A stretch of DNA of 64,000 bases from Afipia sp. GAS231 (GTDB lineage Bacteria; Pseudomonadota; Alphaproteobacteria; Rhizobiales; Xanthobacteraceae), in contig NZ_LT629703.1 in assembly GCF_900103365.1 (NCBI RefSeq), positions 3,534,001 through 3,598,000 of the forward strand, written 5' to 3'. The translations under genes and the position numbers were made by a program. The notes under the pieces were generated by a model. It was not told the DNA's origin and ran no database searches. It worked only from the letters and a program-made list of their open reading frames with translations. Below are positions 30,061 to 38,763 of the stretch, one piece after another (position 1 is the stretch's first letter; the number at the start of each line of letters is the position of its first letter).

Positions 30061-31266
30061 ATGAGTTCTGAAGCGGCTCCCGGCGCGATGACCGGCCTGC
30101 GCGTGGTCGATCTCACGCGCGTGCTCGGCGGCCCCTATTGCACGCAAATCCTGGCCGACCACGGCGCCGACGTGATCAAGGTCGAGCCGCCCGCCGGCGA
30201 CGAGGTGCGCGACTGGGGCCCTCCGTTCCACGACGAAGACGCGGCCTATTTCGTCGGTATCAACCGCAACAAGCGTTCGATCGGGCTCGACCTCGCCTCC
30301 GAGGGCGGCCGCGCGGTGCTGATGAAGATGCTGGAGACGGCCGACGTCCTGATCGAGAATTTCAAGCCGGGCACGCTCGACAAGTGGGGCATCGGCAACG
30401 ACGTGCTGCGCGCGAAATTTCCACGGCTGGTGCACTGCCGGATTTCCGGCTTCGGCGCCGACGGCCCGCGCGGCGGCAATCCCGGCTATGACGCGATTAT
30501 CCAGGCCATGACCGGCATGATCGCCGCCACCGGCTCGCCGGAAAGCGGCCCGATGCGCATCGGCGTGCCCGTCGTCGACATCACGACAGGGCTCTATGCC
30601 GCGATCGGCATCCTGATGGCGCTGTCGGAGCGGCAGCGTTCAGGGCTCGGCCAGTTTCTCGAGACAACCCTGTACGAGACCGGGCTTGCCGTCATGCATC
30701 CGCATGCCGCGAATTATTTCATGCACGGCAAGCCGCCGAATCTTACCGGCAACGAGCATCCCAACCTGGTGCCGTACGCGACCTTTCCGACCAAGACCGA
30801 CAACATCTTCATCGGCGTCGGCAATGACGGCACCTTCCGCAAGCTGGCCAAGGAGATCGGCAAGCCCGAACTCGGCACCGATCCGCGCTTTGCCCGCAAC
30901 AAGGACCGCATCGCCAACCGCGATGCGCTGCGCGCCGAACTCGCGGCGGTGTTCAGCCAGTACGAGGCCGAGCCGCTGTGCAACCGCCTGCTGGCGGCCG
31001 GCCTGCCTGCAGGTCCGGTGCAGAAGATCGACCAGGCATTGACCAATCCGCACACCATCCATCGCGGCGACGTCATCGCCAAGGATTGGTACAAGGGTGT
31101 CGCCTCCCCGATCCGGCTCGACCGGACCAAGGCGAGCCTGCGCCGCACGCCGCCGAAATTCAGCCAGCACACATCCGAGGTGCTGGGCGAGTTCGGCTAT
31201 TCCAAGAGCGAAATCGAGTCCCTGATCGCCAAGGGCGCGGTCTGCGGATCCGAGCGCAAGCGCTGA
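30061..31266 (+). CDS. CaiB/BaiF (family III) CoA-transferase
   Basis: 401 aa. The family's opening GLRVVDLTRVLGGPYCTQIL, ADHGADVIKVEPPAGDEVRDWGPP, NRNKRSIGLDL and GYDAIIQAMTGMIAATG (the catalytic Asp lies in GYDAIIQA) are all present. Such enzymes move CoA between carboxylic acids through a covalent Asp intermediate. The substrate cannot be told here; no other acyl-CoA gene is adjacent. It is followed by a large inverted repeat. Confidence 0.9.
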   Translation: MSSEAAPGAMTGLRVVDLTRVLGGPYCTQILADHGADVIKVEPPAGDEVRDWGPPFHDEDAAYFVGINRNKRSIGLDLASEGGRAVLMKMLETADVLIENFKPGTLDKWGIGNDVLRAKFPRLVHCRISGFGADGPRGGNPGYDAIIQAMTGMIAATGSPESGPMRIGVPVVDITTGLYAAIGILMALSERQRSGLGQFLETTLYETGLAVMHPHAANYFMHGKPPNLTGNEHPNLVPYATFPTKTDNIFIGVGNDGTFRKLAKEIGKPELGTDPRFARNKDRIANRDALRAELAAVFSQYEAEPLCNRLLAAGLPAGPVQKIDQALTNPHTIHRGDVIAKDWYKGVASPIRLDRTKASLRRTPPKFSQHTSEVLGEFGYSKSEIESLIAKGAVCGSERKR

Positions 31267-31270
31267 TCGT

Positions 31271-31427
31271 TGTCGTCCCTGCCTAGTGCGCAATTGCGCA
31301 CGGGGGCAGGGACCCATACGCCGAGGCTTTTGCTTTGGGCACTATGGCAATCGCCTCTGCCCACACGCCGGCCGGTGGCTATGGGCGCCTGCGCCCGTGC
31401 GCAATTGCGCACTAGGCAGGGGCGACA
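31271..31427. repeat. 34-bp inverted repeat pair in the CoA-transferase to ugpB gap
   Basis: Arms at 31271-31304 and 31394-31427 are reverse complements with one mismatch; the inner 26 bp (CTGCCTAGTGCGCAATTGCG... and complement) match perfectly. Each arm itself contains the self-complementary GTGCGCAATTGCGCAC. About 90 bases separate them. Confidence 0.85.
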
Positions 31428-31564
31428 GGGACTTGGCCTATTTGACGGCTTCCCTCGCCGCCCGCTTCCCCAATACTGTGCTTTCGCTTATACGGTCATT
31501 TATACGTCATCCGGCGCTGTTATCGCGCGAAACGAAGATGACGGCCCCAACCCGGAGGAATTTG

Positions 31565-32878
31565 ATGGCATTTCGACAATTCGGCGCAGCTGCGGCAGTT
31601 ACTGTTGCGCTGGCGCTCGCAACGCCGGCCTACGCTGTGACCGAAATCCAGTGGTGGCACGCCATGACTGGCGGCAACAACGACATCGTCAACAAGCTTG
31701 CCGCGGATTTCAACGCCAGCCAGCCCGACTACAAGGTCGTCCCGACCTTCAAGGGTAGCTATCCCGACACCATGAATGCCGGCATCGCCGCGTTCCGCGC
31801 CGGCACCGCGCCGCACATCATTCAGGTGTTCGAAGTCGGCACCGCCACGATGATGAGTGCCACCGGTGCCATCAAGCCGGTCTACCAGTTGATGAAGGAC
31901 GCCGGCGAGCCGTTCGACCCCAAGAACTATCTGCCGGCGATCACCGGTTACTACTCGACCTCGAAGGGCGACATGCTGTCGTTCCCCTTCAACTCGTCGT
32001 CGATGGTGATGTGGATCAACAAGGACGAATTGAAGAAGGCCGGCGTCGCCGAGATTCCGAAGACCTGGCCCGAAGTGTTCGACGCCGCCAAGAAACTGAA
32101 GGCGGCCGGCCACGCCACCTGCGGCTTCTCCAATGCCTGGGCGACCTGGGCACATATCGAGCAGTTCTCCGCCTGGCATAACGTGCCGATCGGCACCAAG
32201 GCCAACGGGCTCGACGGTTTCGACACCGTTCTCGAGTTCAACTCGCCGCTGCATGTCAAGCACCTGCAGAATCTGATCGATCTGCAGAAGGACAAGACCT
32301 ACGACTATTCCGGCCGCGAAAACAAAAGCGAAAACCGCTTCGCTTCCGGTGAATGCGCGATCTTCCTGACCTCGTCGGGTTATTACGCCACCGCCAAGAG
32401 CACCGCCAAGTTCGACTTCACCTCGGCGCCGATGCCCTATTATCCCGAAGCCAAAGGCGCGCCGCAGAACTCGATCATCGGGGGTGCCTCGCTGTGGGTG
32501 ATGGGCGGCAAGAAGCCTGAAGAATACAAGGGCATCGCAAAGTTCTTCACGTTCCTGTCCGACACCGACCGCCAGGCCAAGCTGCACCAGGAATCCGGCT
32601 ACCTGCCGATCACCAAGGCGGCCTATGAAAAGACCGTCAAGGACGGCTTCTACGACAAGAACCCGACGCTGCAGACGCCGCTGAAGGAACTGACCAACAA
32701 GGAACCAACCACGAATTCGCGTGGCCTGCGCTTCGGCAACATGGTGCAGATGCGCGACCTCTGGGCCGAGGAAATCGAGGCGGCCCTGGCCGGCAAGAAA
32801 ACCGCCCAGGAAGCGCTGGATGCGGCGGTCGCACGTGGCAATGCCATGTTGCGCACGTTCGAAAAGACGGCAAAGTAA
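31565..32878 (+). CDS. ugpB: UgpB, glycerol-3-phosphate ABC transporter binding protein
   Basis: Periplasmic receptor, 437 aa (Escherichia coli UgpB is 438). Signal peptide FRQFGAAAAVTVALALATPAYA then mature IQWWHAMTGGNND. PDYKVVPTFKGSYPDTMNAG, AGTAPHIIQVFEVGTATMM and IKPVYQLMKDAG track the Escherichia coli protein closely. ATG 31565 has GGAGGA five bases before it; upstream in-frame starts reach back into a repeat. First gene of ugpBAEC, which imports glycerol-3-phosphate and its diesters, often under phosphate control; no Pho box was identified. Confidence 0.93.
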   Translation: MAFRQFGAAAAVTVALALATPAYAVTEIQWWHAMTGGNNDIVNKLAADFNASQPDYKVVPTFKGSYPDTMNAGIAAFRAGTAPHIIQVFEVGTATMMSATGAIKPVYQLMKDAGEPFDPKNYLPAITGYYSTSKGDMLSFPFNSSSMVMWINKDELKKAGVAEIPKTWPEVFDAAKKLKAAGHATCGFSNAWATWAHIEQFSAWHNVPIGTKANGLDGFDTVLEFNSPLHVKHLQNLIDLQKDKTYDYSGRENKSENRFASGECAIFLTSSGYYATAKSTAKFDFTSAPMPYYPEAKGAPQNSIIGGASLWVMGGKKPEEYKGIAKFFTFLSDTDRQAKLHQESGYLPITKAAYEKTVKDGFYDKNPTLQTPLKELTNKEPTTNSRGLRFGNMVQMRDLWAEEIEAALAGKKTAQEALDAAVARGNAMLRTFEKTAK

Positions 32879-32892
32879 CAGCAGGCCAAAAG

Positions 32893-32916
32893 CTCCCTCT
32901 CCGCCCGGAGAGGGAG
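32893..32916 (+). promoter_or_regulatory. Stem-loop between ugpB and ugpA
   Basis: Perfect 10-bp stem CTCCCTCTCC / GGAGAGGGAG with a GCCC loop, no T-run. It is likely to protect the ugpB transcript end, giving more binding protein than permease, as known for other binding-protein operons. Confidence 0.65.
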
Positions 32917-32944
32917 CGTCTCCTTGCATCACACAGCGTGTTGA

Positions 32945-33826
32945 ATGGAAAAGTCCGTCGTCTTCAACAACAAGCTGCTTCCCTATCTGCTGCTGGTGCC
33001 GCAGCTCATCATCACGTTCGTATTCTTCTACTGGCCGGCGAGCCAGGCGGTCTGGCAGTCGTTCCAGCGCGAGGACGCGTTCGGCCTCAATACCGAATTC
33101 GTCGGCCTGGAGAATTACCAGACGCTGTTCGCCCAACCCGAATATTACGCTTCGATGCTGACGACGCTGGTGTTCTCCTCGCTGGTCGCCGCGTTGTCGC
33201 TTTCGATCGCGCTGCTGTTCGCAACCCAGGCCGACAAGAACCTGAAAGCCGCCGGCGCCTACAAGACCCTGATGATCTGGCCTTATGCGGTGGCGCCCGC
33301 GGTCGCCGGCGTGCTCTGGATCTTCATGTTCCACCCCACGCTCGGCACGCTGGCGCGGCCGCTGCGCTGGATGAATTTCGACTGGAATCCGCTGCTGAAC
33401 GGCAATCACGCCATGGTGCTGGTGGTGATGGCCGCGGTGTGGAAGCAGATCTCCTATAACTTCCTGTTCTTTCTCGCAGGCCTGCAGTCGATCCCGAAGA
33501 GCGTGCTGGAGGCCGGCGCGATCGACGGCGCCGGCCCGATGCGCCGGTTCTGGACCATTGTTTTCCCGCTGCTGTCGCCGACCACCTTCTTCCTGCTGGT
33601 CGTCAACGTTGTCTATGTCTTCTTCGATACGTTCGGCATCATCGACGCCGTCACCAGCGGCGGCCCGGCCGGCGCCACCACCACCATGGTCTACAAGGTG
33701 TTTGCCGACGGCCGGCTCGGCGGCGATCTCGGCGGCTCGGCCGCGCAGTCGGTGGTCCTGATGGTGATCGTGATCGCGTTGACTGCGGTCCAGTTCAAGT
33801 ACGTCGAACGCAAGGTGCAGTACTGA
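32945..33826 (+). CDS. ugpA: UgpA, ABC transporter permease
   Basis: Inner-membrane permease, 293 aa, about six membrane helices. The N-terminus has [20 protein letters not shown]; the EAA loop that docks on the ATPase is [18 protein letters not shown]. Pairs with UgpE. The last base of its stop codon is the first base of ugpE, so they are coupled. Confidence 0.93.
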   Translation: MEKSVVFNNKLLPYLLLVPQLIITFVFFYWPASQAVWQSFQREDAFGLNTEFVGLENYQTLFAQPEYYASMLTTLVFSSLVAALSLSIALLFATQADKNLKAAGAYKTLMIWPYAVAPAVAGVLWIFMFHPTLGTLARPLRWMNFDWNPLLNGNHAMVLVVMAAVWKQISYNFLFFLAGLQSIPKSVLEAGAIDGAGPMRRFWTIVFPLLSPTTFFLLVVNVVYVFFDTFGIIDAVTSGGPAGATTTMVYKVFADGRLGGDLGGSAAQSVVLMVIVIALTAVQFKYVERKVQY

Positions 33827-34674
33827 TGGTCGAGCACCGCCCGCTCACCGACATCATCGCCTATGCGATCCTGACGCTGGGCGTCTTCATCGTCGCCTTT
33901 CCGGTCTACGTCGCGCTGATCGCCTCGACCCATGACGCCGCCACCGTGGTCGGCGGCAACATGCCGCTGACGCCGGGCGGCCATATGCTGGAAAACTACT
34001 ACCGCGCGGTTTTCGTCGGCGGGTCGCGCGCCAGCCAGGAGCCGGTCGGGCGCATGCTGCTGAATTCGTTCATCTCGGCAACCGGGATTGCGCTCGGCAA
34101 GATCTTCATTTCGGTACTCTCGGCCTATGCAGTGGTGTATTTCCGCTTTCCGTTCCGGAAAGCCGCGTTCTGGATCATCTTCGTCACGTTGATGCTGCCG
34201 GTCGAAGTGCGCATCTACCCGACCTACAAGGTGGTCGCCGACCTGCACATGCTCGACACCTATGCCGGGCTGATCCTGCCGCTGATCGCATCAGCCACCG
34301 GCACGCTGCTGTTCCGGCAGTTCTTCATGACGATCCCGGAAGAGCTGCTGGAAGCGTCACGCATCGACGGCGCGGGGCCGTTCCGGTTCTTCTGGGATAC
34401 GTTGCTGCCATTGTCGGTGACAACGATCGCGGCTTTGTTCGTGATCCAGTTCATCTACGGCTGGAATCAATATCTGTGGCCGCTTTTGATCACCACGCAG
34501 GATTCGATGCAGACCATCGTCACCGGCATCAAGAGGATGCTGTACACGACAGACGAACTCGCCGAATGGCAGCTCGCGATGGCAACCGCCATTCTGGCGA
34601 TGCTGCCGCCGGTCGCCGTCGTCGTGTTCATGCAGCGGCTGTTCGTGCGCGGATTGGTCGAGACGGAAAAATGA
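33826..34674 (+). CDS. ugpE: UgpE, ABC transporter permease
   Basis: Second permease, 282 aa, about six membrane helices, with EAA loop [39 protein letters not shown] at the N-terminus and FIYGWNQYLWPLLIT near the end are typical of UgpE. Precedes ugpC by 18 bases. Confidence 0.93.
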   Translation: MVEHRPLTDIIAYAILTLGVFIVAFPVYVALIASTHDAATVVGGNMPLTPGGHMLENYYRAVFVGGSRASQEPVGRMLLNSFISATGIALGKIFISVLSAYAVVYFRFPFRKAAFWIIFVTLMLPVEVRIYPTYKVVADLHMLDTYAGLILPLIASATGTLLFRQFFMTIPEELLEASRIDGAGPFRFFWDTLLPLSVTTIAALFVIQFIYGWNQYLWPLLITTQDSMQTIVTGIKRMLYTTDELAEWQLAMATAILAMLPPVAVVVFMQRLFVRGLVETEK

Positions 34675-34692
34675 GGAAGCGAGTCGCCGCTC

Positions 34693-35784
<1,092 letters not shown>

Positions 35785-35796
35785 ACAGGGAATCTT

Positions 35797-35842
35797 AGGG
35801 TTCCGGGTTTATCGCTGCGCGATGCCCGGAACGACGGAAACC
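35797..35842. repeat. Short inverted repeat after ugpC
   Basis: GTTCCGGGTTTATCGCTGCG pairs with CGCGATGCCCGGAAC around a short centre; a member of the dispersed palindromic repeat set. It may also end ugp transcripts. Confidence 0.55.
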
Positions 35843-35878
35843 GCCATCCGCGGCTGATTTACGCAGCTTCCTGAGGGA

Positions 35879-35908
35879 CTTGAAGCCTCCTCAAATCACC
35901 CCCATATT
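35879..35908 (+). promoter_or_regulatory. RpoH (sigma-32) type heat-shock promoter
   Basis: CTTGAA (35879-35884), 15-base spacer, CCCCATATT (35900-35908). This matches the sigma-32 consensus CTTGAA / CCCCAT-T and lies about 85 bases before the hsp20 start. Confidence 0.75.
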
Positions 35909-35913
35909 GCTCA

Positions 35914-35993
35914 TTGACCGGGTAGCAGATCCGCCGGCCGGTTGCATGGGGTGCCGCAAGGGCCCCTCAAAGTCGCTTCGAGAGGACTTTGTG
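35914..35993 (+). ncRNA. ROSE-type RNA thermometer in the hsp20 leader
   Basis: The 3' hairpin (35969-35990) pairs AAAGTC with GACTTT and CT with AG of the Shine-Dalgarno GAGAGGA. A single unpaired G at 35975 sits opposite the AGGA stretch, as in the bulged G of ROSE elements, which block ribosome access at low temperature and melt on heat shock. An upstream GGGG/CCCC hairpin (about 35948-35966) is also possible. ROSE elements were described on small heat-shock genes of Bradyrhizobium. Confidence 0.7.
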
Positions 35994-36419
35994 ATGTCTC
36001 GTGTTCCTTCGTTATCTAGTCCGTTCCTGCTTGGGTTCGACGAAATCGAGCGTGCGCTCGATCGCGTCGTCAAAGGCGCCGACGGTTATCCTCCCTACAA
36101 CATCGAGCGCTGTGATCGCGCCAACGGTCAGCCTGAACGTTTGCGCATCACGCTGGCGGTGGCGGGATTTACCCGTGACCAACTCGATGTAACCATTGAG
36201 GAAAACCAGCTCGTGATCCGGGGCCGCCAGCAGGACGACAAGGCCCGGCAATACATCCATCGCGGCATCGCCGCGCGCCACTTCCAGCGCACCTTCGTGC
36301 TGGCGGAGGGGATGCAGGTGCTGGGCGCGGATCTGAAAAACGGGCTGTTGTCGATCGACCTGGCCAGGCCGGAGCCTGAAAGGGTCGTTAAGACAATCGC
36401 TATCAATGAGCACGAATAA
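35994..36419 (+). CDS. Small heat-shock protein, Hsp20/alpha-crystallin family
   Basis: ATP-independent holdase, 141 aa, IbpA-like. The alpha-crystallin domain runs from about residue 35 (YNIERCDRANGQPERLRITL) through VAGFTRDQLDVTIEENQLVIRG to the conserved LKNGLLSIDLARPEPE. The C-terminal I-x-I-like TIAINEHE is present. ATG 35994 is set by the GAGAGGA ribosome-binding site seven bases upstream; the longer frame from 35880 would swallow the promoter and thermometer. Co-transcribed with the DUF1150 gene. Confidence 0.92.
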   Translation: MSRVPSLSSPFLLGFDEIERALDRVVKGADGYPPYNIERCDRANGQPERLRITLAVAGFTRDQLDVTIEENQLVIRGRQQDDKARQYIHRGIAARHFQRTFVLAEGMQVLGADLKNGLLSIDLARPEPERVVKTIAINEHE

Positions 36420-36471
36420 TAGGAACCAGTAGCGGACTCGACCGCTTAATCTGACTGAAGGAGTCGAGACC

Positions 36472-36738
36472 ATGAGTGAAGTGAGTGTGACGTTCGAACC
36501 GGAAAGGGTTTCCATCGAGGCGCTGGCCCATCTTGGTGAAGGCCATATCGCCTACGTGAAGCAGGTCCGTTCCGAGGACGTGCCGGGGCTTTTCCCCCAG
36601 GCGCCGAAGATCGCGCCGGGACTGAAGCTATTCGCGCTGCATGCCGCCGACGGCACCCCGATCATGCTGACCGACAGCCGCGAAGCGGCCGTCGCCAACG
36701 CCTGGAGCAACGAGCTTCAAGCCGTCAGCGTGCACTGA
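36472..36738 (+). CDS. DUF1150 family protein
   Basis: 88 aa, soluble. ALAHLGEGHIAYVKQVRSED, LFALHAADGTPIMLTDSREAA and ANAWSNELQ match DUF1150, a small alphaproteobacterial family usually encoded right after an hsp20 gene, as here. Function unknown; the context suggests proteostasis or heat-shock control. A partial second copy of its 3' part lies at 37402-37458. Confidence 0.85.
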   Translation: MSEVSVTFEPERVSIEALAHLGEGHIAYVKQVRSEDVPGLFPQAPKIAPGLKLFALHAADGTPIMLTDSREAAVANAWSNELQAVSVH

Positions 36739-36777
36739 GGGTGGCTGCGGCGCCTAGCGCCGCGACAGGAATTCGCG

Positions 36778-36824
36778 ATACGCGGGCATGCTCCCTTGAC
36801 CGGGAAGCGCCCGCGTATTTTTTT
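36778..36824 (+). terminator. Rho-independent terminator of the hsp20-DUF1150 unit
   Basis: 10-bp stem ATACGCGGGC / GCCCGCGTAT with an inner TCCC/GGGA pairing, followed by TTTTTTTG. Confidence 0.9.
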
Positions 36825-36876
36825 GCCTTCGTGAAGGCTACCTACACGCACGGTAGACCTGTCGCCAAGAGATCGC

Positions 36877-37386
36877 ATGAATCACGAAATACATTCCGTC
36901 GCCGCAGCGGAGGTTTCGCAAACGCAGCCGCTGGGACGAACGCTGCTCGCGCTCAACAACGCGCATGCGCGAGAGCTATCCTGGCTGGAGCCGGCACGGC
37001 TTGAAGACCTCGTCCGCGAGGCGTTGGTGGCGCGACGCATTGGGGAGCTCGACGCCTTCCTGCTCGCGTTCGACCAGGACGCCCGTTACGACAGTCCCAA
37101 CTTCCTCTGGTTTCGCGCGCGCTATCCGCGCTTCGTCTACGTGGACCGCATCGTGGTCGCTTCGTCAGCGCGCGGACGCGGCTGCGCGCGAAGGCTCTAT
37201 GACGACCTGTTCGAACACGCCAGTCGCATGGGGCACGACCGCGTCGTCTGCGAGGTCAACCAGAACCCGCCAAACCCGGCATCCGACGCTTTTCATGCGG
37301 CATTGGGTTTCGCCGAGGTCGGCGTCGCGAGCGTCTACAATGGCAGCAGAACGGTACGGTATCTGTCGCGCGATCTGACCGGGTAG
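36877..37386 (+). CDS. GNAT-family N-acetyltransferase
   Basis: 169 aa. The acetyl-CoA binding signature is visible as IVVASSARGRGCARRLYDDLFEHA (V-x-x-x-x-R-G-x-G), followed by VVCEVNQNPPNPASDAFHAALGFAEVG, the usual GNAT beta5/alpha4 end. PNFLWFRARYPRFVYVDRIVV precedes it. This resembles uncharacterised GNATs acting on small molecules or peptides; substrate unknown. It lies between the DUF1150 gene and a decayed DUF1150 copy. Confidence 0.88.
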   Translation: MNHEIHSVAAAEVSQTQPLGRTLLALNNAHARELSWLEPARLEDLVREALVARRIGELDAFLLAFDQDARYDSPNFLWFRARYPRFVYVDRIVVASSARGRGCARRLYDDLFEHASRMGHDRVVCEVNQNPPNPASDAFHAALGFAEVGVASVYNGSRTVRYLSRDLTG

Positions 37387-37401
37387 CGGCACCCGCCGGT
37401 T

Positions 37402-37458
37402 CGCTTTGCGCCGCTCGCCGACGGCACATGCTGACCGACAGCCGCGAGGCGGCCCGCG
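37402..37458 (+). pseudogene. Decayed fragment of a DUF1150 gene
   Basis: GCCGACGGCAC and, after a small deletion, ATGCTGACCGACAGCCGCGA-GCGGCC repeat the 3' part of the intact DUF1150 gene (around 36645-36690) with one substitution in the long block. The frame is lost: no open reading frame continues it. It lies 16 bases before the detached end of the acyl-CoA ligase gene. Confidence 0.7.
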
Positions 37459-37473
37459 CTTTTTTCAAAGCCC

Positions 37474-37537
37474 TTATGAGGGCACGCCCGGGCTGCCTGA
37501 TCGATCGGCCAGCCGCGCGCGAATGTCCGGCTTCAGG
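37474..37537 (-). pseudogene. Detached 3' end of the acyl-CoA ligase gene (cut off by IS30)
   Basis: On the minus strand this reads LKPDIRARLADRSGSPGVPS and a stop, in frame with the ligase once the IS and one copy of the 2-bp duplication are removed (junction ...GTC-CTG-AAG..., GKVLK). It is not translated with the ligase now. Confidence 0.85.
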
Positions 37538-38763
37538 GGCGGGCTCAATTGGTCAGCGCAACACTCTAGTCTTTTAGCAAAGATGGAGTGTGGACATGAA
37601 ACAGCGACGTCGCATTTATTACTCGGCGGCTCAGCGGTCCGAGATCTGGGATCGCTGGCAAGCCGGCGAGCCAATGAGTTCAATCGGGCGCCGGTTTGAC
37701 CGGGAGTCCTCTTCTGTCTTCTCTGTGATCTCGCCAACGGGTGGCATCCGCCCTCCGGATCGGTGCCGAGCCAAACAGGCGCTCAGCCTTTCTGAACGAG
37801 AGGAGATCTCTCGATGGCTTAGCATGCGCTGCTCGCTGCGATCGATCGCGCGCCACTTGGGACGATCTCCGTCAACCATCAGCCGTGAAGTCCAGCGCAA
37901 TGGCGGGGCGGATCGCTATCGGGCTGCCGGGTCCGATCAGGCCGCCTGGGATCGGGCGCGGCGTCCGAAGCTTTGCAAGCTGGCTTGCCGTCCGTTCCTG
38001 AGGCGGACAGTATCGACCCTGCTGCGGCGGCAATGGTCACCCGAGCAGATTGCCGGCTGGCTAAAACGCACATATCCGGTGGAGCCTCAAAAGCAGGTGT
38101 CACACGAGACGATCTATCGCAGCCTGTTCATTCAGGCGCGTGGCGTGCTGAAAAAGGAGCTTCTTGAGCACCTGAGGGCGAGGCGCACGGTCCGCCGATC
38201 CAGGCACGCCAGCATGAAGCGGAACGGGCTCGGCCAGATCAAGAACGCTGTATCCATCAGCGAACGACCGCCGTCGGTCGACGATCGTGCGGTCCCCGGT
38301 CATTGGGAAGGCGATCTGATCGGCGGGTCGAGAAATAGCTATATTGCAACGCTTGTGGAGCGTCATTCGCGCTACGTGATGCTGGTCAAGGTTGCTAACA
38401 AGGATACAGAAAGCGTCGTCTCGGCACTGATCAAGCAATCGCAGCGATTGCCTGGCGAACTTTACCGGTCGCTGACCTGGGACAGAGGCAAAGAGCTTGC
38501 CGACCATCAGCGCCTGACATTGGCCACCGAGGTCGAGGTCTATTTTTGTGACCCTCGGTCTCCTTGGCAGCGCGGCTCAAGCGAAAACACCAACAGATTG
38601 CTGCGCCAGTACCTTCCGCGGGGTACCGATCTGTCCTTGCACAGCCAAGCCAAGCTCAGCGCCATCGCACGGCAGCTCAATGAAAGGCCTCGAAAGACCT
38701 TGCTCTATCAGACCCCAGCTGAGAAGTTCGCAGAATGTGTTGCAGCGATCAGTTGAACCCGCC
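37538..38763 (+). mobile_element. Complete IS30-family insertion sequence (1226 bp)
   Basis: Terminal inverted repeats GGCGGGCTCAATTGGTCAGC... (37538-37564) and its right-hand counterpart (38737-38763) match at about 20 of 27 positions. One transposase gene fills the inside. The element is flanked by GG on both sides (37536-37537 and 38764-38765), consistent with a 2-bp target duplication. Removing it restores the acyl-CoA ligase frame exactly. Confidence 0.92.
37596..38756 (+). CDS. IS30-family transposase
   Basis: 386 aa. An N-terminal helix-turn-helix region (SLRSIARHLGRSPSTISREV) is typical of IS30, followed by a DDE integrase core: Asp in GHWEGDLIGG, Asp in LTWDRGKELADH, Glu in RGSSENTNRLLRQYLPRG. 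All three catalytic residues are intact and the frame is unbroken, so it may be active. A GTG six bases upstream (37590) is an alternative start. The C-terminus ends inside the right inverted repeat. Confidence 0.95.
   Translation: MKQRRRIYYSAAQRSEIWDRWQAGEPMSSIGRRFDRESSSVFSVISPTGGIRPPDRCRAKQALSLSEREEISRWLSMRCSLRSIARHLGRSPSTISREVQRNGGADRYRAAGSDQAAWDRARRPKLCKLACRPFLRRTVSTLLRRQWSPEQIAGWLKRTYPVEPQKQVSHETIYRSLFIQARGVLKKELLEHLRARRTVRRSRHASMKRNGLGQIKNAVSISERPPSVDDRAVPGHWEGDLIGGSRNSYIATLVERHSRYVMLVKVANKDTESVVSALIKQSQRLPGELYRSLTWDRGKELADHQRLTLATEVEVYFCDPRSPWQRGSSENTNRLLRQYLPRGTDLSLHSQAKLSAIARQLNERPRKTLLYQTPAEKFAECVAAIS

Noticed and set aside
31520-33409. 629-codon minus-strand frame opposite ugpB/ugpA
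   Set aside because: Antisense to recognised transporter genes, Arg/His-rich, no motif.
37590-38756. Frameshifted or degenerate transposase
   Set aside because: The reading frame is unbroken and all three DDE residues are visible.
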